Notes: generated by a model from the sequence alone, not told the origin. A stretch of DNA of 23,556 bases from a virus (IMGVR_UViG_3300030328_003218:2559-26114); one strand, 5' to 3'; shown: positions 1 to 7,169, numbered from the stretch's first letter. Translations and numbers: made by a program.

Positions 1-353
1 TCTAACATCTCCAAAGGCCTAGCCCCTACCATGGTTTCTTTAACTTCCCCATTCACGAACAATAACATGGTTGGGATTCCAGTTAAATCAAACCTATTTG
101 CTAAAAACGGCTCTTTTTCCACATCAACTTTACGCACTTTTATCTGGCCAGCGTGCTTAGCGGCAAAATCATCAAGTATGGGAGCCTGAAACTCGCAAGG
201 GCCGCACCAGCTAGCCCAAAAATCAACCAAAACAGGCACAGAAGAAGTGCTTATTTCCTGATCAAACGACTTCTCATCCAAAGGAAGGGCGAACCCTTCA
301 TCTAGGTAAACACGTTTTGCCGAACCTTCAATGCGAGAATATTTAGAATCCAT
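1..353 (-). CDS. Thioredoxin, 3' end outside window
   Basis: A thioredoxin-fold disulfide oxidoreductase expected to act in the host cytoplasm. I translated it by hand from the ATG at 353; 117 codons are visible and the C-terminus lies beyond base 1. Seen: an N-terminal extension of about 30 residues, the strand VPVLVDFWASWCGPC with active-site Cys50 and Cys53, and the cis-proline loop GIPT with Pro94. These are the defining thioredoxin residues. The family is usually about 105-110 residues, so this copy is somewhat longer at the N-terminus. Known for the family: phage thioredoxins can supply reducing power to ribonucleotide reductase or act as a polymerase processivity factor, as in T7. A family A polymerase is encoded nearby, but pairing is only inference. 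The start is supported by a promoter whose -10 ends 6 nt before the ATG and by the lack of a Shine-Dalgarno site. It lies just after the terminator of the preceding unit. Confidence 0.93.
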   Translation of the reverse strand, partial: MDSKYSRIEGSAKRVYLDEGFALPLDEKSFDQEISTSSVPVLVDFWASWCGPCEFQAPILDDFAAKHAGQIKVRKVDVEKEPFLANRFDLTGIPTMLLFVNGEVKETMVGARPLEML

Positions 354-359
354 GACTCT

Positions 360-388
360 AGTGTATCACATTTACACGCCTCAAGCAA
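360..388 (-). promoter_or_regulatory. Leaderless promoter for thioredoxin
   Basis: On the minus strand: -35 TTGCTT (383-388), 17 nt spacer, extended -10 TGA-TACACT (360-365), then AGAGTC and the ATG at 353. The expected transcription start falls on or next to the A of the ATG, and no Shine-Dalgarno sequence is present. The same geometry recurs at other operon heads in the window. Confidence 0.65.
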
Positions 389-401
389 GCCATATAATAG
401 C

Positions 402-433
402 AAAAACCCCACCGCCCGAAGACGATGGGGTTT
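402..433 (-). terminator. Rho-independent terminator with UUCG loop
   Basis: Read on the minus strand, AAACCCCATCGTC pairs with GGCGGTGGGGTTT to give a 13 bp stem (two G-U pairs) closed by a TTCG tetraloop, followed by a run of five T that begins inside the stem. It starts 24 nt after the stop codon of the 457-837 gene and so ends that transcription unit just before the thioredoxin promoter. Confidence 0.88.
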
Positions 434-456
434 AAGTAAATCTTTACAGATTAAAG

Positions 457-837
457 TTACGCAACGGCAGTGTTGCCTACGTAACCAACGACGACTGAAA
501 GATCGGCACCATCGGTGCTTGAACCTTTTTGATCTACTTCTAGTTGAAGTACGTCGCCTGCAGCCCAAATCTTAACGTCAGGTAGCGAAGCTGTCACATA
601 AGTGGAGCCAGCGGCTATCGTAGGACGATTTCCTTGGGTTGTGTACATGGTGGTGCCATTTTTGTGCAGGTCTACAATTGCAGTTGCACCAACAGGAGCT
701 GTGACTAGCGCTGCTGTTACAAAAGTAATTTCGCCTGCAAAAGGCATCCGAATAGCTTGCTTACCAGTTGATGTATTCAAATCACCTTTAATGTGATAGT
801 GAAACAATTGGTCGCCTATTACTGCTGAACTTGACAT
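457..837 (-). CDS. Small phage structural protein, paralogue A
   Basis: A 126-residue protein with no signal peptide or membrane segment and an alternating hydrophobic, Gly/Ala/Thr-rich beta pattern, suggesting a small beta-sandwich. I do not recognise a named family; a virion surface or fibre-tip subunit is an inference from composition and position. It is clearly a paralogue of the next gene upstream (865-1242). Both begin MSSSAVIGDQ, share KNGTTMYTTQGNRPTI and WAAGD, and end in GYVGNTA, with roughly two thirds identity by eye. A good Shine-Dalgarno (GAGG, about 9 nt before the ATG) supports the start. It is co-transcribed with its paralogue across a 27 bp gap and is followed by the UUCG-capped terminator. 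It differs from the paralogue mainly in residues 11-25 and around 78-98, which may be surface positions. Confidence 0.85.
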   Translation of the reverse strand: MSSSAVIGDQLFHYHIKGDLNTSTGKQAIRMPFAGEITFVTAALVTAPVGATAIVDLHKNGTTMYTTQGNRPTIAAGSTYVTASLPDVKIWAAGDVLQLEVDQKGSSTDGADLSVVVGYVGNTAVA

Positions 838-864
838 AATTAAACCTCAATCTTTCTGTTAGGG

Positions 865-1242
865 TTACGCTGTGGCAGTGTTGCCTACGTAGCCGATACA
901 TACTGTGAGGTTTGCGCCTGCAGTAGAAGAACCTTTTTGGTCTACTTCAATTGCAAGTCTGTCGCCTGCAGCCCAAGTTAAAACGTCTGGATTGGTAGCT
1001 GTTACTGAAGTACCAGAAACTGCTATCGTAGGACGGTTACCTTGAGTCGTGTACATGGTAGTGCCATTTTTGTTAAGGTCAATTATAGCGGTTGATCCAG
1101 TTGGAGCTGTAGTAACAGCTGCTGTCACAAAACTAATTTTCCCTGCAAAAGGCATTCTAACCTGTTCTTTAACGCCAGTTGATAGGTTGCCTTTGTGTTG
1201 CAACGTAAACATCTGGTCGCCAATTACTGCTGAACTTGACAT
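865..1242 (-). CDS. Small phage structural protein, paralogue B
   Basis: A 125-residue protein, first gene of a two-gene unit and tandem paralogue of 457-837. It has the same N-terminus (MSSSAVIGDQ), the same central NRPTI segment and the same GYVGNTA end. The composition is rich in Thr, Ala, Val and Gly with no charged clusters, typical of small beta-rich virion proteins. The function is not recognised; a decoration, fibre-tip or adhesin role is inference. It starts at the ATG at 1242 with a weak purine stretch (GAAGGTAAGG) 8-17 nt upstream. It is preceded by a leader of about 75 nt from a promoter at 1324-1352 that overlaps the promoter of the divergent plus-strand gene. Confidence 0.85.
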   Translation of the reverse strand: MSSSAVIGDQMFTLQHKGNLSTGVKEQVRMPFAGKISFVTAAVTTAPTGSTAIIDLNKNGTTMYTTQGNRPTIAVSGTSVTATNPDVLTWAAGDRLAIEVDQKGSSTAGANLTVCIGYVGNTATA

Positions 1243-1291
1243 AAGTTTTTACCTTACCTTCATATTAATTGATAAATCGTGATAGTAAATG

Positions 1292-1311
1292 AAAGGAGGA
1301 AAAACTCCCTC
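1292..1311 (-). promoter_or_regulatory. Leader hairpin with anti-SD-like stretch
   Basis: Within the predicted leader of the 865-1242 transcript, minus-strand GGAG (1308-1305) can pair with CTCC (1298-1295), extended by A-U and G-U pairs, around a T-rich loop. The 3' arm reads CCTCCTTTC, which matches the conserved anti-Shine-Dalgarno tail of 16S rRNA. A regulatory role is speculative. Confidence 0.3.
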
Positions 1312-1323
1312 TTTTCTTTCCAT

Positions 1324-1352
1324 ATGATACCACAAATTTGCTTTCAATGCAA
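1324..1352 (-). promoter_or_regulatory. Promoter for the paralogue pair
   Basis: On the minus strand: -35 TTGCAT (1347-1352), 17 nt spacer, extended -10 TGG-TATCAT (1324-1329). The start site is expected near 1317, giving a leader of about 75 nt before the ATG at 1242. It overlaps the plus-strand promoter at 1338-1366 by 15 bp. Confidence 0.6.
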
Positions 1353-1366
1353 GAAACAAGTATAAT
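1338..1366 (+). promoter_or_regulatory. Leaderless promoter for the plus-strand gene
   Basis: -35 TTGCTT (1338-1343), exactly 17 nt spacer, and perfect -10 TATAAT (1361-1366). The ATG at 1373 is 6 nt beyond the -10, so the transcript would start on or beside it. It overlaps the divergent minus-strand promoter, so the two -35 boxes lie within 4 bp of each other. Confidence 0.68.
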
Positions 1367-1372
1367 ATGGAT

Positions 1373-1588
1373 ATGGAAAACAATGAGGGTGCACACGTGT
1401 TCGTCTGTGGCGCAGAAGACGGAACCAAACTACAAGTGTTTATAACTGACACACATTTAGTTCTGGATGCGTTTGATTCAGAGGGAGAACACTTAAGGAA
1501 TATCACTCAAACGTTTGGAGAATGGGTTAAAGAACTTACACCCAGTCCAAGCCCTCAAATCATTGAACCCGTAAAAGATTTTCTTTAA
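1373..1588 (+). CDS. Small protein, only plus-strand gene
   Basis: A 71-residue acidic protein (N-terminus MENNEGAHVFVCGAEDG) of unrecognised function. It shows short beta-like stretches (VFVCG, LQVFITDTHLVL), a FGEWVKEL helix and a proline-rich tail. There is no signal peptide, membrane segment or known motif. An upstream in-frame ATG at 1367 would add two residues, but it overlaps the transcription start region; the 6 nt spacing used by other leaderless genes in the window points to 1373. No Shine-Dalgarno site is present. Its stop codon overlaps the stop of the convergent 1585-1782 gene by two bases. A gene of its own, read against all its neighbours from a strong promoter, is more likely regulatory or an early or accessory gene than a virion part, but that is inference. 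Confidence 0.7.
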   Translation: MENNEGAHVFVCGAEDGTKLQVFITDTHLVLDAFDSEGEHLRNITQTFGEWVKELTPSPSPQIIEPVKDFL

Positions 1589-1782
1589 GAAAACTTATCT
1601 TCGTCTTGCCATGCGGAAATGCCAGTGGGAATTACCGAGAACGAAAAGTTTTTTGCTTCTTCAAGAGTAAACCGAGTTGCATCTGCTTTTGTGCCCCAGT
1701 CATTTGCTGTTGTTGACCAATAATACTTGTTCTGTTCTTCGGGTTGCTCAGGGTTCTCTGCGTTTACTATGATTAAAGCCAT
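1585..1782 (-). CDS. Small protein downstream of S74 fibre
   Basis: A 65-residue acidic protein of unknown function. It has an aromatic segment, YYWSTTANDWG, followed by a probable helix (FTLEEAKNF). The start is secure: AAGGAG lies 6 nt before the ATG and overlaps the stop codon region of the S74 fibre gene immediately upstream, so the two are translationally coupled. Its position right after a fibre gene would suit a fibre accessory or assembly protein, but nothing in the sequence proves this. It ends tail-to-tail with the plus-strand gene, with overlapping stop codons and only a weak AT-rich inverted repeat (TTTTC/GAAAA) at the junction. Confidence 0.8.
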   Translation of the reverse strand: MALIIVNAENPEQPEEQNKYYWSTTANDWGTKADATRFTLEEAKNFSFSVIPTGISAWQDEDKFS

Positions 1783-1792
1783 GTTTTTCTCC

Positions 1793-4333
1793 TTACGCTG
1801 CCTCTAATGCGGCAACCTTTGCTTCTAAAGATTCTATACGATCTTTCTGATCTTTGCAAATTTTGATAAGCGGTGCTGTGAGCATTTCGTAGTAAACAGA
1901 CCGTGGAGTTTCACCCCAATGACCTTCATCATAACGTACTGCATACTCAAATCCTGAGTTGTGGAGACTTTCAGCCGATAAACCTGCTTCAAGAGGAACC
2001 GAAGAATCGTCATCAATGCCTCTAAACTTAATAGGTCTAGCGTCTAGTACTTGATACGCTTCGGCTAAGGGTAGGTCTACAATGTCTTTTTTGAAACGCT
2101 CGCTGGATGTGTACTCCATAACCTGTCGGTCAGAGTCTCGTGAACGTAGCGTCCAATAACCGCCTGATGAGAACGTTGATCCTTGACCTAAATAGAAGTG
2201 GTTCCAAGCAGCACCAGAAGCACCCAAATTCAAACCCTCATTAGAGTAAGGGCGCAACTCAGCAGCACTCAAACGTAACTCATACGCACCAGCAACATGC
2301 CAATACATGTAAGAACCCGGTGCAAACGAATACATCTGACCACCTGCATTTTCATTTTTAAAATACATGTCGTCATTAGCAGGATACCCCATGTAACCAA
2401 ACCGAGCGTTACTGTCATTGTAGTATGCATGATACACAGACTGATCTCCAGCGGTAGTGTTGTGTAGTTCAAGTGCTGAAGAAGTACTGTAAACCTCAAA
2501 TGCGCCAGAATTTGCGCAAACCTTAAAATGACTTAATGCAGTGTTATTACCAAACTTAACATCGCCTCCGTCGGTTTGAAGGTGTAGATCACCCATGGTA
2601 GAATCATCGGATTTTGAAATGATTTCGTTACCGTCAAAAGATAGATGCTGACCTGTAGTAGCACCTATAGTCAAAGCACCATCAGAAGTGTCACTACCTG
2701 TATCAGTCGTATCAGTAAGCACCAACTTTGGCATGGTTACTTCGCCTGTCTCATTAATCTCCATTGCGGTATTTGTGATACCGCTTGCGTAGGAGTTTGA
2801 CGTACCAAACACTAAATGCGAGCCAGTGCCGTCAAACATCGCAGCAATTCTGACATGAGGTGCGGTCTGGTCATCTTGATAAGATGCCTCAACAAGGGAA
2901 ACATAGTTACCTGCCGAGTAGTCAGACTGATCAACTCGCAGACCTTCGCCATCTACGGTTCCTGTGAATGTTGAACCGAGTTTGTTGGTCGTGACGATAT
3001 TGAGGGGAGTCTCAGGCGACGCAGTGCCGATACCGACATTGCCACCACTCAATATGCGCATACGTTCAGTGTCATTGGTTATAAAACGGGTATCGTGGGC
3101 TGAACTAGTTCCAAATAATGCGGTATTACCGCTATCAGAACCGATGTAAGTAGTGGCTGTGCCGTTCAAAGATCTAAAGTATGCGGCACCAGATGCAGTA
3201 ACTACGTCTAACCTGTTTTCTGACTCGTCATAAAGCATGTAAGCACCTGAAGCAGCACCAAAAAACTTAACATCATGACCAGTGTCATCAACACCAACAG
3301 TGAACGGAACTTTAGCAGTTAAATTAGAACCATCGTAAGTAAAGTTAGCATCAGCCCCAAAGGAGCCATTGTTATTAAACTGAACTTGATGATCTGAGCC
3401 ACCCGGTGATCCTCCACCACCAGAAGCATTTTCCCAAGCCACTCCGCTTCCTGTTGAAGTTAAAACTTGTCCATCGGAGCCTTGACCACCATTAACTTTG
3501 AAATTAACTGCATCTACAGTGTCTTTAACAATCAAAGCGTCTGCTGATTCATCCCACAGCATGTATTTACTAGCTGTAGCTCCAAAGAACTTCACATCAT
3601 AACCTGTGTCATCAACACCAACATTTAATGCGGCATCTAATTGTAATGTTTTGTGAATTGTTGTTTGTACAGATCCACCATCTACAGTAATATATGCTGT
3701 TTCTCCACCACTTCCATCGTCTGAACTCAATACGATATCACCATCTGTATTGTAATTAGTTATCTGGATATTACCAGTAGTTTCACTTATTTGTAAATTA
3801 CTTCCGGTATGTTTTATGTTCCCGTCTCCACCTGCCTTACTACCGAGAGTTAGTTTTACATTATCTACTAATGCTAGAGAGTCTTCACTTTCATCCCATT
3901 CCATGTACCTTCCAGATGTTGCACCAAAAAACTTAACGTCTACGCCAGTGTCATCCACACCAAAGGTGGTAGCACCATCTATTTGAATAGTGCCAGCGAC
4001 TTCCAAACCAGTGCCGTTTATCAACTTAAGTGCGTCAGACGTAAAACGAGCAGAAATATTATTTGAACCAGCTTTTTGATGAGCAATCTCAATGATGCCA
4101 TCTTCAGAACCATCCGAAGCATCATCAATCTTACCAGTTATCTTTGCATAAATAACTTTCTGATCATTATCATTCTCACCTTGAAACTTTATCTGACCTA
4201 TATAGTCTGCATCAGCAGGGCTAGCGCTATTTCGGTAAAGTTCAATTACAGGACCAGCAGAAGACCCAGCATCAGTACTTGTATGCGTAACAGTGCTCTT
4301 AAAATCTACTTCTGATAAAAAATCTCTAGCCAT
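1793..4333 (-). CDS. Tail fibre with S74 autoprotease domain
   Basis: An 846-residue tail fibre. Seen: the N-terminal part is Gly/Ser/Thr/Asp-rich. Three repeats of about 32 residues (about 124-155, 238-269, 346-377) share VDDTG.DVKFFGA and YM.WDES. A linker around 306-330 reads GGSDHQVQFNNNGSFGAD, and an RMRILSGGNVGIGT segment lies at about 424-437. The last 104 residues (from about 743) match the peptidase S74 intramolecular chaperone: SSERFKKDI at the cleavage site, GLSAESLH, VYYEMLTAPLIK, and a C-terminal coiled coil (RIESLEAKVAALEAA). Known for S74: the domain trimerises the fibre and then cuts itself off, using a serine at the junction and a nearby lysine, both present here. So the mature fibre probably ends near residue 743. 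It is preceded by its own extended -10 promoter and a GAGG Shine-Dalgarno. The host receptor cannot be read from the sequence. Confidence 0.93.
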   Translation of the reverse strand: MARDFLSEVDFKSTVTHTSTDAGSSAGPVIELYRNSASPADADYIGQIKFQGENDNDQKVIYAKITGKIDDASDGSEDGIIEIAHQKAGSNNISARFTSDALKLINGTGLEVAGTIQIDGATTFGVDDTGVDVKFFGATSGRYMEWDESEDSLALVDNVKLTLGSKAGGDGNIKHTGSNLQISETTGNIQITNYNTDGDIVLSSDDGSGGETAYITVDGGSVQTTIHKTLQLDAALNVGVDDTGYDVKFFGATASKYMLWDESADALIVKDTVDAVNFKVNGGQGSDGQVLTSTGSGVAWENASGGGGSPGGSDHQVQFNNNGSFGADANFTYDGSNLTAKVPFTVGVDDTGHDVKFFGAASGAYMLYDESENRLDVVTASGAAYFRSLNGTATTYIGSDSGNTALFGTSSAHDTRFITNDTERMRILSGGNVGIGTASPETPLNIVTTNKLGSTFTGTVDGEGLRVDQSDYSAGNYVSLVEASYQDDQTAPHVRIAAMFDGTGSHLVFGTSNSYASGITNTAMEINETGEVTMPKLVLTDTTDTGSDTSDGALTIGATTGQHLSFDGNEIISKSDDSTMGDLHLQTDGGDVKFGNNTALSHFKVCANSGAFEVYSTSSALELHNTTAGDQSVYHAYYNDSNARFGYMGYPANDDMYFKNENAGGQMYSFAPGSYMYWHVAGAYELRLSAAELRPYSNEGLNLGASGAAWNHFYLGQGSTFSSGGYWTLRSRDSDRQVMEYTSSERFKKDIVDLPLAEAYQVLDARPIKFRGIDDDSSVPLEAGLSAESLHNSGFEYAVRYDEGHWGETPRSVYYEMLTAPLIKICKDQKDRIESLEAKVAALEAA
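3203..3964 (-). repeat. Three fibre repeats of about 32 residues
   Basis: In-frame repeats at 3869-3964, 3527-3622 and 3203-3298 encode VDDTG.DVKFFGA...YM.(W/Y)DES units. A fourth, more divergent copy (VGSDGSGADVTFHSAT, FLWDASEEKL) lies in the next fibre gene at about 6012-6107, so the unit is shared between two fibres. Confidence 0.8.
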
Positions 4334-4372
4334 GTTATAGGGTTCCTCTGGTAAAAATTAACTTCTTCCCAT

Positions 4373-4381
4373 ATTATAGCA
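4373..4381 (-). promoter_or_regulatory. Extended -10 promoter for S74 fibre
   Basis: On the minus strand TGC-TATAAT (TATAAT at 4373-4378) is a perfect extended -10. No good -35 is seen at 16-18 nt. The expected start near 4367 gives a leader of about 33 nt with GAGG before the ATG at 4333. It lies immediately after the hairpin at 4383-4416. Confidence 0.6.
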
Positions 4382-4382
4382 C

Positions 4383-4416
4383 AAGGGGTGAAGCCAAATC
4401 ATTGACCTCACCCCTT
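4383..4416 (-). terminator. Strong hairpin ending the tail operon
   Basis: On the minus strand, AAGGGGTGAGGTC pairs with GGCTTCACCCCTT (13 bp, two G-U pairs) around an 8 nt loop, starting 24 nt after the stop of the 4440-7169 fibre. There is no T-run; the hairpin runs straight into the -10 of the next promoter. It could be a terminator, a processing or stability hairpin, or a partial read-through point. Confidence 0.65.
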
Positions 4417-4439
4417 AACGGTATGCAATGGCAGCAAAA

Positions 4440-7169
4440 TTATCCGATAATTACGACCTTATATGCGTTGCTAGAAGGCGCAGAAGCGAACGTGAACGTT
4501 ACAGCGTTAGTGCTGGTACGATCCACCTCACAAACCACAGTTTCTAAGCTAGACGCATCATACACTTCACAGATAACATCATTAGTTCCCAAGCTGTGGG
4601 TTACAGCGATAGCTGTAGCAGACCCATCACCAATAGTTCCAGTGACCTTAGTTGTGGCACCTAAATTAGAACGAGCAGCAGCCGCAGTTGAAGCGCCAGT
4701 ACCACCGTGGGCAACAGCGACATCTGTCGCCGCCCATGTACCAGTGGTGATTGTTCCAACTTCAGTAAGTGAAGAAGTAACAACAGTAGACTTTAACTCA
4801 GTTCCAGTCAAAGTCCCTGCAGCAGCGGTAACTGTAATAGCTGCTGTGCCATCAAAATCAACGCCGTTAATAGCTCTAGCAGTCGCCAAAGCCGTGGCTG
4901 TAGCGGCATTTCCAGTTGTGTTTTGGTTACCAGCAGAGTTCACACCCGGAAGATCAATATTGGCGCTACCATCAAATGAAACGCCACCTATTGTTCTAGC
5001 AGTGGCCAACGCTGTAGCCGTTGCCGCATTTCCAGAAGTATTTTGATTACCTGCAGAGTTTACACCCGGAAGGTCAATGTTCGCAGAGCCGTCAAATGAC
5101 ACGCCACCAATATTTCTCGCTGTTGCGAGAGCGGTAGCAGTAGAAGCGTTACCAGTTAAAGCAGCGGTAACGCCAGTGGTTGTGAGCATTCCAGTGCTTG
5201 GGTTGTAGTTGAGTCCTGTGTCTGTTTCAATGCCTTGCGCCCCAGTAGCTCCATCAACAAAAGTTAAGTATACTGTTTCGTTACCTGAGTTATTTGCGCT
5301 AGCTGTAACGTTCGTGGCAGTTGTTGCAGTGTCAGCATTACCAGTTACATCACCAGTTACTGCACCCTCAAGGGTTCCAACCACAAGTGTTGCAGCGGCA
5401 TATCCAGTACCACTAGTATTAACAGTAGTTGTTGGCTCTGCCTGTAAGTCTTTAAAGAGTTTAAACTTGCCGCTGTCATTAGCATCACGGAAAATACCAG
5501 CGTAAAGATCTTGAGATCCGCTTGTATCGTACAGTCCGTAGAAACCAATGTCTACTGAGTCAGCGCTAGTGTTTCCTTTAGCGAGTTTAATCAATGGGTC
5601 TTCAACTGACAACGTAGCAGTATTTACTGTAGTTGTGTCTCCGTTAACTGTAAGGTCACCAGAAATGGTAACATCATTTGGTAATCCAACAGTTATCGCA
5701 CCAGTTGAAGCAGAAACCTCAACCTCATTAGCGGTCCCAGTAAGTGAGGTTACACCATGAGCGTTAATTCTGTCATCTATAGCTGCTGAAGTCATTAACG
5801 ACGTGTCGTTATCGGCAAAAGATTCACCAGATGTTTGAACTGTCGTAAGGCCAACACTATCAAAAGTAAACGTGTCAGTAGCTTGAATTGTTATTCCACC
5901 ATTAGCGGTTAGTAAGCCGCCTACAGTAGCTGTGCCATCTACAGTCAAGTTGTCAGATATGTCAACGTTTCCGTCAGCGACCTCAAGGGCGTTTGCTCCA
6001 TTGGTACCTGTGATTACAAGCTTTTCTTCTGAAGCGTCCCAAAGGAAGCTGTCTCCTGATGTGGCTGAATGGAAAGTAACGTCAGCGCCTGAACCATCTG
6101 AACCAACGGTTAAAGTACCACTGGTCGTTAAAGATGTAAGAGTTCCTACGCTTGTCAACGAAGATCCAACTACGGTTGATTTAAGCGAGGTTCCAGTCAA
6201 TGTTGTAGCAGCGGCTGTTACGGTTATATTTGCGGTACCATCAAAAGAAGTACCATTTATGGTTCTTCCCGTAGCAAGGGCGGTAGCGGTGGCAGCGTTT
6301 CCAGTAGTGTTCTGATTACCTGCGGAGTTAACTCCGGGCAAATCAATATTTGCAGAGCCATCAAAACTTACACCACCAATAGTTCTAGCTGTTGCCAAAG
6401 CTGTGGCCGTTGCAGCGTTTCCTGAAGTGTTTTGGTTACCAGATGAATTAACACCCGGAAGATCTATATTGGCTGTTCCATCAAAAGAAACACCGCCAAT
6501 ATTTCTGGCAGTTGCTAAAGCTGTAGCAGTAGCAGCGTTTCCAGTAATATCGCTGGAGGTAAACGCTACAGTTCCTGAAGAGTTGGGGAAAGTTATTGTT
6601 CGGTCAGCAGTCGGATCAGTTATAGCGAAAGTTGTTTCGTATGAGTCTGCCGTGGCTCCCTCAAAGACAAGAGGCGACGCCGCAGAGAAAGTAGCAGATG
6701 TGAAAGAAGGTGAAGCGTCAACGTTAAGGGTAATAGCTCCAGACGATCCTCCACCATTAAGATTAGTGCCAGCAGTAACTCCTGTTATGTCGCCCTGTGG
6801 GGCTAAAGCCGCAATAGCAGCAGCCGTAACAGTTTTTGGAGTATCGCTGTCGTCCGTATCGGCAATGATTACTTTATCATCAGATGCAACTGTAGCAGTA
6901 GAAAGGCCAGTAGGCGCAAAGTTAACAGTAACAGTACCAGAAGTACCACCACCAGACAAACCAGTTCCCGCAGTAACTCCAGTAATATCACCTACAGCTT
7001 GTAAGCTTACCCACCCTGAACCATTATAAACATAAAGTTCATTGTCTCCAGAGTCATAATAAATCTGTCCAGCAGTAGGCGATCCGGGGGCAGTCCCAAG
7101 GTTTTGTACTTTAGCATTCTGAAGCTCATTTTTATTGAGATCCAGATTTACTAAAAATTTCTGTGCCAT
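4440..7169 (-). CDS. Repetitive long tail fibre
   Basis: A 909-residue fibre, last gene of the tail operon. The N-terminus (FLVNLDLNKNELQNA, then GQIYYDSGDNELYVYNGSGW at about 35-53) is typical of the virion-attachment end of phage fibres. The body holds two blocks (about residues 210-343 and 673-806). Each has three 40-residue units built on ATALATAR.IGGVSFDG and ANIDLPGVNS.GNQNT, followed by a shared LKSTVV.SSLT segment. Such FDG.ANI units resemble phage tail-fibre repeats. A VAHGGTGASTAAAARSNLGA motif (about 818-837) precedes a compact C-terminal domain (about 843-909, IGDGSATAIAVTHSLGTNDV, ending YKVVIIG), probably the receptor-binding tip. No S74 domain or chaperone is visible inside it. 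TAGGAG 8 nt before the ATG supports the start. Long antisense reading frames over this gene are composition artefacts. Confidence 0.92.
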   Translation of the reverse strand: MAQKFLVNLDLNKNELQNAKVQNLGTAPGSPTAGQIYYDSGDNELYVYNGSGWVSLQAVGDITGVTAGTGLSGGGTSGTVTVNFAPTGLSTATVASDDKVIIADTDDSDTPKTVTAAAIAALAPQGDITGVTAGTNLNGGGSSGAITLNVDASPSFTSATFSAASPLVFEGATADSYETTFAITDPTADRTITFPNSSGTVAFTSSDITGNAATATALATARNIGGVSFDGTANIDLPGVNSSGNQNTSGNAATATALATARTIGGVSFDGSANIDLPGVNSAGNQNTTGNAATATALATGRTINGTSFDGTANITVTAAATTLTGTSLKSTVVGSSLTSVGTLTSLTTSGTLTVGSDGSGADVTFHSATSGDSFLWDASEEKLVITGTNGANALEVADGNVDISDNLTVDGTATVGGLLTANGGITIQATDTFTFDSVGLTTVQTSGESFADNDTSLMTSAAIDDRINAHGVTSLTGTANEVEVSASTGAITVGLPNDVTISGDLTVNGDTTTVNTATLSVEDPLIKLAKGNTSADSVDIGFYGLYDTSGSQDLYAGIFRDANDSGKFKLFKDLQAEPTTTVNTSGTGYAAATLVVGTLEGAVTGDVTGNADTATTATNVTASANNSGNETVYLTFVDGATGAQGIETDTGLNYNPSTGMLTTTGVTAALTGNASTATALATARNIGGVSFDGSANIDLPGVNSAGNQNTSGNAATATALATARTIGGVSFDGSANIDLPGVNSAGNQNTTGNAATATALATARAINGVDFDGTAAITVTAAAGTLTGTELKSTVVTSSLTEVGTITTGTWAATDVAVAHGGTGASTAAAARSNLGATTKVTGTIGDGSATAIAVTHSLGTNDVICEVYDASSLETVVCEVDRTSTNAVTFTFASAPSSNAYKVVIIG
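4752..5153 (-). repeat. Fibre repeat block 2 (three 40-residue units)
   Basis: Encodes residues about 673-806 of the long fibre: three tandem 40-residue units plus the LKSTVVTSSLT tail. Its protein sequence is very close to block 1 (6141-6542), but many third codon positions differ. Confidence 0.85.
6141..6542 (-). repeat. Fibre repeat block 1 (three 40-residue units)
   Basis: Encodes residues about 210-343 of the long fibre, duplicated as block 2 about 1.4 kb downstream in the gene. The two blocks are the same length and in the same frame, so they arose as a unit duplication of about 400 bp. Confidence 0.85.

Noticed and set aside
1577-1600. AT-rich inverted repeat at the convergent stop codons
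   Set aside because: TTTTC/GAAAA is too weak to be a terminator and includes both stop codons, so the match may be coding coincidence.
4402-5046. 214-residue plus-strand reading frame
   Set aside because: Lies antisense to the long fibre and is Ala/Val/Pro-rich, as expected from the repeat codons read backwards; no start signal, and the fibre frame is clearly coding.
6403-7029. 208-residue plus-strand reading frame
   Set aside because: Same kind of composition shadow over the fibre N-terminal half, with no promoter or Shine-Dalgarno.
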